Assembly (NCBI GenBank): GCA_041917755.1
Contig: JAYRWY010000016.1
Span: 62,001-126,000 of the forward strand
DNA from: RGZA01 sp041917755
Lineage (GTDB): Bacteria > Pseudomonadota > Alphaproteobacteria > UBA9219 > RGZA01
Reading direction: 5' to 3'
DNA: 64,000 bases
Part shown: piece by piece, positions 16,860 through 25,833 of the stretch
Numbering within the stretch: position 1 is the stretch's first letter
Layout of the letters: every line of letters begins with the position of its first letter
The notes under the pieces: generated by a model
Database searches by the model: none
What the model saw: only the letters and a program-made list of their open reading frames with translations
Told to the model about the DNA's origin: nothing
Translations under genes and position numbers: made by a program

Positions 16860-17672
16860 ATGAACAAGTCAGAAGAACATTGGCGTTGGAATGCAGACCC
16901 CGTTTGGCATTACTTTTGCTCCATGCAATATGAAGCGGCTCGCAGTGAAGCGAGCACTAATGACTTTATGCGATACCACCATATTCGCTCATGCATATAT
17001 TTTGCTGTAGGAACAGTTGAATCTTTTTTAAATTTCCAGTTCCGCCAACACAAACAAAAACTTAACACGCCAGAGAACCAAATACTAAAAACGTTAAAAG
17101 ACACAAAACTTCCTGATAAAATAAGCAAGTGGCCCTCAGAAATGTGCGGACATGATATCGTTTTTGAAAAAAACTTTGATGAAGTCTTCCTTCTATACAA
17201 AAATATAAGAAACGAAATCACACATCCAAAACGTAAAGACCATTCTATTTATTTGGAACTAGATAAAGCAGAACTAAATATTCTAATTGATGCTGTAGCA
17301 AAAGGCCTTGTCTCAATTTATGAAGGAATATCACAGCCATTTCCATATTGGGTGCTAGGCTGGAATTATGTAGGATTGAATGGAAATCCTGCTTATCCAT
17401 TTTTATCAAATAACATAAACGGGTTTGTACCATCTCTAAGAAATATGGGATTTTCTGGCAAAAACTTAGATATACCAGATTTATCTTGGGATAAAAAATA
17501 TATGAAAAACATTGACGATTATAATGCGCTTAAATCAGCATTAGATTCTTGCCCACTTGATATTGAACCATATTGGAAAGATTTTCCTCAAAAACCTCGT
17601 TTAACTAGAAAGTGGTGGGATCATAAAATTATATATGAAGATATCGAAAAGCATCATATTAAAATGCAATGA
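16860..17672 (+). CDS. HEPN-type domain protein, unknown role
   Basis: A 270-residue protein whose first 145 residues look like a HEPN helical bundle. CIYFAVGTVESFLNFQF (45-61) resembles the early HEPN helix, and NIRNEITHPKRKD (115-127) carries the R-x4-H signature (Arg117, His122) of ribonuclease-type HEPN domains. The rest is aromatic-rich and unrecognised. The gene is visibly AT-rich compared with pnp and its other neighbours, which suggests acquisition. It starts right after the pnp terminator and its stop overlaps the next start by four bases (ATGA). No obvious partner such as a MNT nucleotidyltransferase is next to it. Confidence 0.6.
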   Translation: MNKSEEHWRWNADPVWHYFCSMQYEAARSEASTNDFMRYHHIRSCIYFAVGTVESFLNFQFRQHKQKLNTPENQILKTLKDTKLPDKISKWPSEMCGHDIVFEKNFDEVFLLYKNIRNEITHPKRKDHSIYLELDKAELNILIDAVAKGLVSIYEGISQPFPYWVLGWNYVGLNGNPAYPFLSNNINGFVPSLRNMGFSGKNLDIPDLSWDKKYMKNIDDYNALKSALDSCPLDIEPYWKDFPQKPRLTRKWWDHKIIYEDIEKHHIKMQ

Positions 17673-18415
17673 CTACACTCCTCGTCTGCATCATTGTTGG
17701 CCTTACCTACGCTGTGCAATCCACCTTTGGCTTTGGCGCTGGGCTTATCTCGCTGCCATTTCTAACGCTGCTTATTGGTGCCAAGGCTGGCATCTGCATG
17801 AACCTTATTTTCCAAACTCTAACCGCAACCTTGCTGTTCACGGTTTGGAAAGACATCACGTTTAAAAAACTACCGCTGTTTTTGGCCTTTACAACCATCG
17901 GCATTGTACTGGGCACGCTCTTCCTCAATAACGTTGATGATCATGTCCTCGAAGTTATATTGGGATTTTATCTGGTGTTCTATTCCAGCAAACAATTACT
18001 CAAAGAACATTTACCAAAGGCCGAGCTTGCCTCGCGCTTTAAATCCAGCCCGCTTTATGCCGTCGCATGTGGCCTTCCCGGCGGAATGATTAGCGGCGCA
18101 TTTGGCACCGGCGGCCCGATGTTGGTATCCTATATCAAAAGCCTGCATCTGCCCAAAGATAGTCTGCGCGCGACCATCTTATTCACGATGTTCTTTTGCA
18201 ATATTGGCCGCATTTTCATGACATGGCAAACGGGCCAGTTCGATGAGCAATCGCTTACCTACGCGCTCTATGCCCTGCCCTTTTTTATTGCCGGCATCGT
18301 GGGCGGTCACCACATTTCCAAACGCCTCAGCGATAAGCAGTTCTTGCTCTATATCAACATCATCATCCTTGCTTCCGGATGCATGATTTTAATCAAACAT
18401 TTTGCTGGAATCTGA
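17669..18415 (+). CDS. TSUP-family (TauE/SafE) membrane permease
   Basis: A 248-residue integral membrane protein with about eight hydrophobic helices. Two internally similar halves begin with GFGAGLISLPFL (near residue 20) and GAFGTGGPMLVSYI (near residue 145), the glycine-rich signature of the sulfite/sulfonate exporter TauE/SafE family. The substrate cannot be predicted. It overlaps the HEPN gene by four bases. Its composition is closer to that of the chromosome than the HEPN gene's. Its stop directly abuts the convergent amn stop. Confidence 0.88.
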   Translation: MTTLLVCIIVGLTYAVQSTFGFGAGLISLPFLTLLIGAKAGICMNLIFQTLTATLLFTVWKDITFKKLPLFLAFTTIGIVLGTLFLNNVDDHVLEVILGFYLVFYSSKQLLKEHLPKAELASRFKSSPLYAVACGLPGGMISGAFGTGGPMLVSYIKSLHLPKDSLRATILFTMFFCNIGRIFMTWQTGQFDEQSLTYALYALPFFIAGIVGGHHISKRLSDKQFLLYINIIILASGCMILIKHFAGI

Positions 18416-19933
18416 TTACTGGAATGCACTTTCGCAGAAGCTGCGCAGCTTGCGGCTGTGCAAGTTTTCAAGCCCCTGTTCACGCAGCAATTCCATAGCG
18501 AGCATGCCAATCTTTAAATGCTGGTCGACCTGATCTTTATAGAATTTGTTGGCCATCCCCGGCAGCTTGATTTCACCATGCAACGGTTTATCCGATACGC
18601 ATAACAGCGTGCCGTATGGCACGCGGAAACGGAACCCATTGGCGGCAATCGTCGCGCTTTCCATATCCAGTGCAATCGCGCGGGATTTGCTAAAGCGTTC
18701 CATCAACTTGCCATATCCGGTGATTTCCCAATTGCGGTTATCTACGGTTACTACCGTTCCGGTACGCATCACTGATTTTACATCATATCCGCCGGTTTTA
18801 CCGGTCACTTGGGCCACCGCCACTTCCATAGCTTTCTGCACTTCGGCCAAAGCAGGTACCGGTACCCATTGCGGTAAATCGCGGTTGAGCACGTTATCAT
18901 CGCGCACATATGCATGGGCGAGCACATAATCACCCAAACGCTGCGTTTCATGAAGCCCCGCACAATGACCCAGCATCATCCACGCATGCGGGCGAAGCAC
19001 CGCAATGTGGTCACTGATATTCTTGGCGTTACTTGGCCCGATGCCGATATTCACCACCGTAATCCCGTTATGGTCGGCGCGCATCAAATGGTAGGCCGGC
19101 ATTTGCGGCATACGTGCCAAACGCTCGCCTACTTCTGCCTGATTTTCCAAATTGGCATTAACAGTAATGCGGCCACCCGGCTCTACCAACCCGATATATT
19201 GTTTACGGTACGCCGCAACGTCAGGATCATTGGTCTTGCTAAGGATTTCTTGCGCCAAGCGAACAAATTCATCGACATAAAACTGATAGTTGGTGAAGAT
19301 TACGAAATTCTGGAAATGCGCCGGATTGGTTGCCGTATAGTGCCGCAAACGATGCAATGAATAATCAACCCGCGGCGCAGTAAATAACGCTAATGGCCGC
19401 GTTCCGTCACTAAATGTGCCGCCAAACGTGCCATTCACAATGCTATCATCCATATCTGCCAAATTAGGCATATCAAAATGATTGCGGATTTGCGTGACGA
19501 TATCCGGTGTTAAGCCCTCTTCCAGATGCATACCTTCACTAAACGCAAAGTGCACGGGCATGCGTTCTTGCGATACGCCTACCTCCAATGGAACCTTATG
19601 ATTGCTAAGCAGCAAACTGAATTGGCGTTTGAAATACTGCTCGAAAATATCTGGCCGCGTCAGCGAGATACGAAATGTCCCCGCGCCTTGCACAAATCCA
19701 AATGATAAACGGCTATCAACTTTTTCTGCACGCGCGGTGGTAATGGCTACGTATGGGTAATGCGCGGTAATGCGTCCTTCGGGCACTTTGCCTTTGGTAA
19801 ACCCGTTAAACGCTTCACGCAAATATGCGGCATTGGTGTCATATATTTCTTTGACATATTGAAATGCCTTGTCGGCATTATCAAACAGGCGGCGATGTTC
19901 GGGCGATGGACGAAACGGTTTGATGGCTGTCAT
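18416..19933 (-). CDS. amn: AMP nucleosidase
   Basis: Hydrolyses AMP to adenine and ribose 5-phosphate. The 505-residue protein has the N-terminal AMN regulatory domain (to about residue 180) and the nucleoside phosphorylase-like catalytic domain. VVNIGIGPSNAKNISDHIAVLRPHAW, GHCAGLHETQRLGDYVLAHAYVR and LDMESATIAANGFRFRVPYGT are recognisable. Slightly longer than the E. coli enzyme. It is the last gene of dapF-ftsY-amn on this strand, six bases after ftsY. Confidence 0.93.
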   Translation of the reverse strand: MTAIKPFRPSPEHRRLFDNADKAFQYVKEIYDTNAAYLREAFNGFTKGKVPEGRITAHYPYVAITTARAEKVDSRLSFGFVQGAGTFRISLTRPDIFEQYFKRQFSLLLSNHKVPLEVGVSQERMPVHFAFSEGMHLEEGLTPDIVTQIRNHFDMPNLADMDDSIVNGTFGGTFSDGTRPLALFTAPRVDYSLHRLRHYTATNPAHFQNFVIFTNYQFYVDEFVRLAQEILSKTNDPDVAAYRKQYIGLVEPGGRITVNANLENQAEVGERLARMPQMPAYHLMRADHNGITVVNIGIGPSNAKNISDHIAVLRPHAWMMLGHCAGLHETQRLGDYVLAHAYVRDDNVLNRDLPQWVPVPALAEVQKAMEVAVAQVTGKTGGYDVKSVMRTGTVVTVDNRNWEITGYGKLMERFSKSRAIALDMESATIAANGFRFRVPYGTLLCVSDKPLHGEIKLPGMANKFYKDQVDQHLKIGMLAMELLREQGLENLHSRKLRSFCESAFQ

Positions 19934-19939
19934 TGAAAT

Positions 19940-21010
19940 TTATTCTACTCCGCATAAAGCTTTAGCAAAGGCATCCGCCGTGAATGGGCGAAGATCATCA
20001 ATACCCTCCCCCACGCCAATGGCATAGACAGGAAGCTTAAACACATCAGCCAGCGCAACCAATACCCCACCTCTAGCCGAGCCATCCAGCTTGGTCAAAA
20101 CGAGACCGGAAACAGCGGTCATACTCTTGAAAACCTCAACCTGCGCATGCGCATTTTGGCCTGTGGTGGCATCCAGCACCAGTAGCGTGGCATGGGGGGC
20201 TGATTCGTCGACCTTCTGAATCACGCGGATGATTTTCTGCAATTCCGCCATCAACCCGGCTTTGTTTTGCAAACGCCCTGCCGTATCAATCATCACCACA
20301 TCGGTGCCGTTCTGCTTTGCTTGCTCAAGTGCCTTATAGGCAAGGCTCGCAGGGTCTGCATTTTCTGCGCCCACCAGCAATTCACATCCAGCACGCTGCG
20401 CCCATACCTCAAGCTGTGAAACAGCCGCCGCTCTGAACGTATCGCCCGCCACCATCAATACTTTTTTATTCTGCTGTGTAAGTTGTTTGGCAAGCTTGCC
20501 CATGGTGGTGGTTTTACCCACGCCATTTACGCCCACCATCACGCATACAAATGGTTTATGTGTTGTAAAATCCAATGTCGCCGCAACAGGCTCAAGCAGC
20601 GTGGTAATTTCATCCGCCAGTGCGCCGCGAATTTCTTCATCACTGCTGTCCTTGCCAAAACGTGTTTTACGGATGTGCGATATAATTTTTCCTGCCGTCG
20701 CAACGCCCATATCCGCCTTAATCAGCAGCTCTTCGAGCGCTTCCAACGTCTCGTTATCGAGCTTCTTTTTGGTAAAAATGCCCGCGATACCTTCACTCAA
20801 CTGGCTAGTGGATTTTTGCAGCCCGCCTTTTAATTTCTCCCACAAGCTCAATTTTACTTCTTCGCTTGGCTCCGGGTTTGCTGGCGTTACAATCGGCTCT
20901 GCAATTGGCGCTACAACGGGTGCTGCTTCTGCCGCCTGTTCGACAATAGGTTTTGCTTCCTCAACGGGCTTTACATCAGCTTTATCTTTTTTCTTAAAAA
21001 ATCCGAACAT
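19940..21010 (-). CDS. ftsY: Signal recognition particle receptor FtsY
   Basis: SRP receptor GTPase that docks ribosome-nascent chain complexes at the membrane. The N-terminus has a short FFKKKDK start followed by an Ala/Pro/Glu/Val-rich acidic linker to about residue 55. The helical N domain follows, then the G domain with GVNGVGKTTTMGKLA, the DTFRAAAVSQL insertion, DTAGRLQN and TKLDGSARGG. The 356 residues are normal for alphaproteobacteria. It starts 13 bases after the dapF stop. Confidence 0.97.
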   Translation of the reverse strand: MFGFFKKKDKADVKPVEEAKPIVEQAAEAAPVVAPIAEPIVTPANPEPSEEVKLSLWEKLKGGLQKSTSQLSEGIAGIFTKKKLDNETLEALEELLIKADMGVATAGKIISHIRKTRFGKDSSDEEIRGALADEITTLLEPVAATLDFTTHKPFVCVMVGVNGVGKTTTMGKLAKQLTQQNKKVLMVAGDTFRAAAVSQLEVWAQRAGCELLVGAENADPASLAYKALEQAKQNGTDVVMIDTAGRLQNKAGLMAELQKIIRVIQKVDESAPHATLLVLDATTGQNAHAQVEVFKSMTAVSGLVLTKLDGSARGGVLVALADVFKLPVYAIGVGEGIDDLRPFTADAFAKALCGVE

Positions 21011-21023
21011 GCACTTTCCAAAC

Positions 21024-21854
21024 TTATTTCTGATTTAGAAATGCGTCGGGCAACACACCAGTAAAACTGGTGGCCACAGGGCCGGTCATCAATACATGGC
21101 CGTTATCAAGCCATTCCATATGCAATCGCCCACCATCCAGATCAATATCGGCTTTGCGTTCGGTCAATCCACGTCGCACAGCAGCAACTATCACCGCGCA
21201 TGCTCCTGACCCGCAGGCAAGCGTGATGCCAGCGCCGCGTTCCCACACACGCATGCGCATATGCGTGCGGCTTTTCACTTCAATAAATTCAACATTGGTG
21301 CGCGCAGGAAATAATGCGTGGTGCTCCACCTGCTTGCCTAATGTCGCGATATCAGTCTTTTCGACATTCTTTACAAAGAAAACCGCATGCGGGTTGCCCA
21401 TATTCACGGCAACGGCTGGTGGCAACCCTGCAATCCCCATATCAATATTTAATGTATCCATATGCTTGGATAGAGGTATGGCATTCCATTCGGTCAATGC
21501 CGTCCCCATATCAACGGTAATCAAACCGTTACTACGCGTCGCATGTAACACATCATATGGGCTTTCAATCCGAAGCTCGTTCACACCGCGTGCGTTCATT
21601 TCCAAATCCGCAACACACCGCGTGGCATTACCGCATGCCGCCGCCTCCGACCCATCGGCATTGTAAATGCCCATATACAGATCGGCTGCTTTTGCGGAAT
21701 CTTTCAGGACAATAAGCTGGTCGCAACCAACCCCGCGGTTGCGGTCGGCAATCCGTTTAATTTGATCTGGCGTTGGTTGAAATCCGGTTTTACGGGCATC
21801 CAGAATGACAAAATCATTCCCCAAGCCATGCATTTTGATGAATGGTACAGGCAT
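21024..21854 (-). CDS. dapF: Diaminopimelate epimerase
   Basis: Interconverts LL- and meso-diaminopimelate for lysine and peptidoglycan synthesis. Both catalytic cysteines are visible in their motifs, AAACGNATRC and LACGSGACA. The N-terminal MHGLGNDFVILDA is typical. The 276-residue length is standard. First gene of dapF-ftsY-amn; the mtaB-like gene often found between dapF and ftsY is absent. Confidence 0.96.
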   Translation of the reverse strand: MPVPFIKMHGLGNDFVILDARKTGFQPTPDQIKRIADRNRGVGCDQLIVLKDSAKAADLYMGIYNADGSEAAACGNATRCVADLEMNARGVNELRIESPYDVLHATRSNGLITVDMGTALTEWNAIPLSKHMDTLNIDMGIAGLPPAVAVNMGNPHAVFFVKNVEKTDIATLGKQVEHHALFPARTNVEFIEVKSRTHMRMRVWERGAGITLACGSGACAVIVAAVRRGLTERKADIDLDGGRLHMEWLDNGHVLMTGPVATSFTGVLPDAFLNQK

Positions 21855-21902
21855 CCCTTTAATATAGGGGATTTCGTGGGAATGTCACGTCGCAGTTAGA
21901 AC

Positions 21903-22721
21903 TTAGCGTCTACCTGCCACAGCTGCCTGCGTATCAGGGCTATCATTCACATCTTCGTCGACGCCATCATAGAGCGGGTCTTGTGAATTGCCAGATGGCT
22001 GCTGGGTCTGGTTGTGTGGCTGATATTCCACCGGACGCTGGCCTTGTTGTTGGTCATAACCAACTTCGTTGCCGCGGTTATCGGGGTTACCATAACGCTG
22101 CTGGTTACGGTTGCCGAAATCACGGTTATCACGTTGACCGTCCTGGCGTCCACCTTCGCGACTTCCATCGCGTTGGTTATTACGATGATCACGCCCGCCA
22201 TTATGGCGGCGATATTGCTGATCATTGCCCTGCTGGCCTTGCGACTGACCATCTTGGCCATTTGCGTAGGCGCCATCTTGGCTTGGCTGGCCGTCTTGGC
22301 CTTGTTCGCCGCCCAATGACTGACCTTGTGGCTGGCCATCATTATATGCTGATGGCTGGGGTTGGCTTTCCCATGAGGCTTGGCGCGCGCGTTGTTCGGC
22401 TGCGGTTGCTTCGTTAATTGCTTCAATAATACGGTAATAATGTTCGGCGTGCTGCAGATAGTTTTCTGCCAATACGCGGTCACCCGATGACAAGGCATCC
22501 TTGGCTAACGCTTGGTATTTTTCATGAACCTGAAATGCATTGCCACGCACACGCATATCTGGGCCGTTGCTGTCAAATATCTGGTTGCGCAGCGATGTTG
22601 CTGAACGCTGACCCTGTTGGCCACCTTGTCCTTGGTGATTACGGTGCTGACCACCATTTCCTCCACCATGACGATTATCATTGCGACGTCCACCGCGGCG
22701 TTGGCCTTGACCTGGTCTCAT
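21903..22721 (-). CDS. DUF4167 domain protein, Arg/Gly/Gln-rich
   Basis: A 272-residue alphaproteobacterial protein of unknown function. The first 45 residues are RGG/HQG-rich. Residues 45-105 form the conserved DUF4167 helical domain (RGNAFQVHEKYQALAKDALSSGD and AENYLQHAEHYYRI). The remainder is a low-complexity Gln/Asn/Gly/Arg/Asp-rich tail, probably disordered. The RGG composition suggests RNA binding, but that is inference. It ends 48 bases before dapF starts. Confidence 0.85.
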   Translation of the reverse strand: MRPGQGQRRGGRRNDNRHGGGNGGQHRNHQGQGGQQGQRSATSLRNQIFDSNGPDMRVRGNAFQVHEKYQALAKDALSSGDRVLAENYLQHAEHYYRIIEAINEATAAEQRARQASWESQPQPSAYNDGQPQGQSLGGEQGQDGQPSQDGAYANGQDGQSQGQQGNDQQYRRHNGGRDHRNNQRDGSREGGRQDGQRDNRDFGNRNQQRYGNPDNRGNEVGYDQQQGQRPVEYQPHNQTQQPSGNSQDPLYDGVDEDVNDSPDTQAAVAGRR

Positions 22722-22767
22722 GCTTTTAAATCCTTTTAATCGTTTAACTGTTATTCCAGTTCTTTTG

Positions 22768-22792
22768 GAAAATCGCCATCCAAGGCGTTTTT
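22768..22792 (-). terminator. Weak terminator-like hairpin
   Basis: Read on the minus strand, CGCC-TTGGAT-GGCG is flanked by A and T runs. It lies between the zinc-finger gene and DUF4167, about 165 bases after the former's stop. The stem is only four or five pairs, so it is a low-confidence call. Confidence 0.3.
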
Positions 22793-22957
22793 CCGATGCC
22801 CGAACCTATCAATATTAATATCAGGCACGTCGCGCTTTTATCAAAACGAATTCCAAAGCGCATCGTTGTTGGAAGCTAATCTGGCAGAATGGACGCAGAG
22901 CGACAAGCGATTTTTATTTGCGCAAAAACTACCGAAAATCTGGGCTAAATCGGCGTT

Positions 22958-24520
22958 TTAACCAAATGGATGGGCAAGAATTAATTGCCAAATTGGCGGC
23001 GCTTTAAGAATAAACAGCATGGCCACATAAATAATCATCACCACAATACCGGCAATGATTCCCACCCCGCCCGCACTTTGCGAGACAACTTTTTCGCTGC
23101 TTCCCAATTGCCGCTGCAATGATTTGGCCGCCACTATACGTAGTAAATAATTTTGTAAAAAATATCCGCCGATGCATAGCCCTATATCAAACACCAGCAC
23201 TGCAATCGGTTTTATTTTTTCCATCAACATCATACGAATACCGGATGAAATAATACCGTAATCAAGCGCAACAAATAATATGACGGATACTGCCGCCGCG
23301 ATGATACGTACCAAAATGGTCTGGCTATGCACTAGTTTACGCATCACATCCAGTATACGCTGCGCCATATCCAGCGATAGTCCGGTGGCATATAATTGCC
23401 GCAACATTTTCGCATCCGCATTCTTGATTTGTAATAACCCGAACGCTTCGCGGCAAACACGTAACTCTAATGCTTTGCCCAGCGTATCCGGTTGCTTCAT
23501 ATTCGCTTCAAACTGGCTGATTTTTTCTTGCACTGCGGCATCAATAAAATTGGGCAAATCAATGATCACGCATTTATGCCCTAACAAGGAACATTTCATT
23601 GGCTTACCGTTTATGCGCACACGCATTTCGGCGTAAGGCATAACAGCGGTATAGGGGATATAAGGCTCGCCATTTTCCTTAAATGCCAATTCCTGCGATG
23701 AAATCGTCGCATGCCCCTTGGCTAATGTTTTCATACCCGCCCGTGCAATCGCTTTGCGGAAACCTCCGGGCAATCCATCACTTTGCGATATAAAAAATTC
23801 AGCCTTGGCGGTTGGCATCACATTCACTTCTGTTGTGAATAATCCATTTCCGCCACACGTTGTGCATTTGGTTCGCCCTTGTCCGCGGCATTGGTTACAC
23901 ACGGTTTGTCGTTGTCCGCGGCATTCGCGGCAATGTATCTGCCGGTTACCATTGCAGTAATTACAGTATTGCTCGGGATTGGTATTGTTTAATCCTGTAC
24001 CACCACACCCGGTGCACATCTCGAAACCGGTTTCACGGCATAAATAACACGCAACATATCCTGTTGAATGACATCCGGTACATGCAATGTAACTACTACC
24101 ATTGCATCCTGTGCATGGCACATCGGAATAATAGGTGTGCGTCAAACTATCCAGAACAACATCCGCTTTTTCAAGACCCCAACCCTGCCCCGGCTCTGCC
24201 TTTAACTGGCGCGCGGCATCCTTGCTCCAGTAATTTCCGGTTTCCGCTTTGGTTTTCAGTTCCTTGATTTTCTCCTGCATCTCGCGGTCATTGGCTACTT
24301 TTTCATAGCGGCCTTTGGGCAACCCTTTGATGTTTTTAAATGCTCCGGGATAGGATGCAGTCTCGCGCCCCATATCAAATTTCATATTCATTTGCGCATT
24401 GACGGTCAGCGTCGTTTCATCGCTGCCCAGCAATTCGATTTTATTGACATCTATACCATTACCATCCGCGCAGGATTTGATTTTGGCAAACGCCTCATGC
24501 GTGAGCTTATGATCAGTCAT
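22958..24520 (-). CDS. DnaJ-type zinc-finger membrane protein without J domain
   Basis: A 520-residue protein. Residues 136-222 carry eight CxxC motifs, several in the CxxCxGxG form of the DnaJ central domain (CTGCGGTG, CNQCRGQG, CTTCGGNG). That is twice the usual four. There is no J domain with HPD. The C-terminal 130 residues contain three hydrophobic segments, around residues 393-420, 425-455 and 475-510. A redox or chaperone role at the inner membrane is plausible but not shown. Its start overlaps the stop of the upstream methyltransferase by 8 bases, so the two are coupled. Confidence 0.7.
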   Translation of the reverse strand: MTDHKLTHEAFAKIKSCADGNGIDVNKIELLGSDETTLTVNAQMNMKFDMGRETASYPGAFKNIKGLPKGRYEKVANDREMQEKIKELKTKAETGNYWSKDAARQLKAEPGQGWGLEKADVVLDSLTHTYYSDVPCTGCNGSSYIACTGCHSTGYVACYLCRETGFEMCTGCGGTGLNNTNPEQYCNYCNGNRQIHCRECRGQRQTVCNQCRGQGRTKCTTCGGNGLFTTEVNVMPTAKAEFFISQSDGLPGGFRKAIARAGMKTLAKGHATISSQELAFKENGEPYIPYTAVMPYAEMRVRINGKPMKCSLLGHKCVIIDLPNFIDAAVQEKISQFEANMKQPDTLGKALELRVCREAFGLLQIKNADAKMLRQLYATGLSLDMAQRILDVMRKLVHSQTILVRIIAAAVSVILFVALDYGIISSGIRMMLMEKIKPIAVLVFDIGLCIGGYFLQNYLLRIVAAKSLQRQLGSSEKVVSQSAGGVGIIAGIVVMIIYVAMLFILKAPPIWQLILAHPFG

Positions 24521-25304
24521 CGCATTCCCCGACCATCACACGTGTGGGGTTTGGTTCCCCAAATCCCGGAATAGGAATTAAATCCGATTTCACAAAACTC
24601 GGTTTTTTCAGGACAATTTTTTCACGCACCGCCTGCTTGGGCACTGGGCGCGCATAAACCTGCTTGCTCACCTCAATTAACAAGACACCGGCAAGCCCGG
24701 AAAAAAACACATCACCCTGCTGTTCAATCCAACTCTCATAGGGCTTAAGCCAACGCGTGGCAAACGGTGGCATATATAATGCGCGGTTATGCCGCTCTAC
24801 CTGAAACCCATGATGGGTCAAAATACGCCGGATATGCGGCAATGAAAACGAAAAGCCAAATCCAAATGGCGTGCGCGCATCGCGTGCCCACCATCCACTA
24901 CGGTGTGGCACCATAATAATCATCCGGCCATTACTGGTCAGCACGCGGCCCATTTCCTGTAACACATCACCGATGTGTTCAGTATTTTCCACCATATGCA
25001 TCATCAAGATACGATCCACCGAATGGTCAGGAAGCGGCAGATAGGTTTCTTCGGTTAAACTCGTCAGGTTCGGGCCACCGCGTGGCCACCACGTAATACC
25101 TTGCTGCGCAGGCATGAACGCCATCACGCGCGCCGCTTCATTTAAAAACGGACGAAGATAGGGCGTGGCATATCCCATACCCAATAATGTTTCACTGGAA
25201 ATATTCGGCCACAGTTTGCGCACACTACCGCGCACCAATCGTTGCGCCAGCTGGCCCAGATCGCTTTCATAAAATTCGCGGAGATCAACTACATCAGGAT
25301 ACAT
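24513..25304 (-). CDS. Class I SAM-dependent methyltransferase
   Basis: A 263-residue cytoplasmic protein of a conserved alphaproteobacterial methyltransferase family (methyltransferase type 11 fold). MYPDVVDLREFYESDLGQLAQ is the usual N-terminus, so I use the ATG at 25304 rather than a GTG 60 bases upstream. The core shows LPLPDHSVDRILMMHMVENTEH (motif II/post-II) and LTSNGRMIIMVPHRSG. Motif I is degenerate. The substrate is unknown. The C-terminal 40 residues are Pro/Lys-rich. Confidence 0.8.
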   Translation of the reverse strand: MYPDVVDLREFYESDLGQLAQRLVRGSVRKLWPNISSETLLGMGYATPYLRPFLNEAARVMAFMPAQQGITWWPRGGPNLTSLTEETYLPLPDHSVDRILMMHMVENTEHIGDVLQEMGRVLTSNGRMIIMVPHRSGWWARDARTPFGFGFSFSLPHIRRILTHHGFQVERHNRALYMPPFATRWLKPYESWIEQQGDVFFSGLAGVLLIEVSKQVYARPVPKQAVREKIVLKKPSFVKSDLIPIPGFGEPNPTRVMVGECDD

Positions 25305-25382
25305 GCGGGTGAATTCTAAAACAGATAAGTTAATGAGGTATGAGAAAAATCCACCTCCCAACACCCTGATTTACCTGTATTT

Positions 25383-25832
25383 TTATAACGCCTGCCGTTG
25401 CACATAGGCCAATTCTACAACCCGCAGCATTTCGCTCCATACATTCAAGGAACGCAGCTCCGGCATGGTAATCCACCGCGCATCAGTCACATCACTGGCG
25501 GGCGCAGCCTCGCCGCTTTCCCACTGCGCATTCACTTCCACAATGCTGTAATGGTACATGACCTTTTGTTGCTCATCGCGCGTGATGCCATCAATCGCGG
25601 TGATAATCGCAAATGGTTTGATGACTATTCCGGCTTCTTCGCGCGCTTCGCGTATGGCGCATTCAAAGAATGTCTCGCCCACTTCTTGCGCACCGCCAAT
25701 TAATCCCCACTGCCCCATGCCCGGCGGTTTACCGCGCCGGATAATCAATGTTTCATCAACACCATTATTTTTACGCCACACCACAACGCCAATGGCTGGC
25801 CAAGGCTGTGTGGGATAGCGACGCAGCTCCAT
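25383..25832 (-). CDS. Nudix hydrolase
   Basis: A 149-residue protein with a complete Nudix box, G-x5-E-x7-REAREEAGI, around residues 45-67. It would hydrolyse a nucleoside diphosphate linked to another moiety. The substrate cannot be predicted; a house-cleaning or ADP-ribose-type activity is typical for this size. The ATG at 25832 lies one base after the phaB stop. A start 24 bases upstream is open but would overlap phaB. Likely the last-but-two gene of the PHB transcript. Confidence 0.88.
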   Translation of the reverse strand: MELRRYPTQPWPAIGVVVWRKNNGVDETLIIRRGKPPGMGQWGLIGGAQEVGETFFECAIREAREEAGIVIKPFAIITAIDGITRDEQQKVMYHYSIVEVNAQWESGEAAPASDVTDARWITMPELRSLNVWSEMLRVVELAYVQRQAL

Positions 25833-25833
25833 C

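Noticed and set aside
21903..22400. Repetitive Gln/Gly/Asp-rich DNA that could be a minisatellite
   Set aside because: It is the coding region for the disordered tail of the DUF4167 protein.
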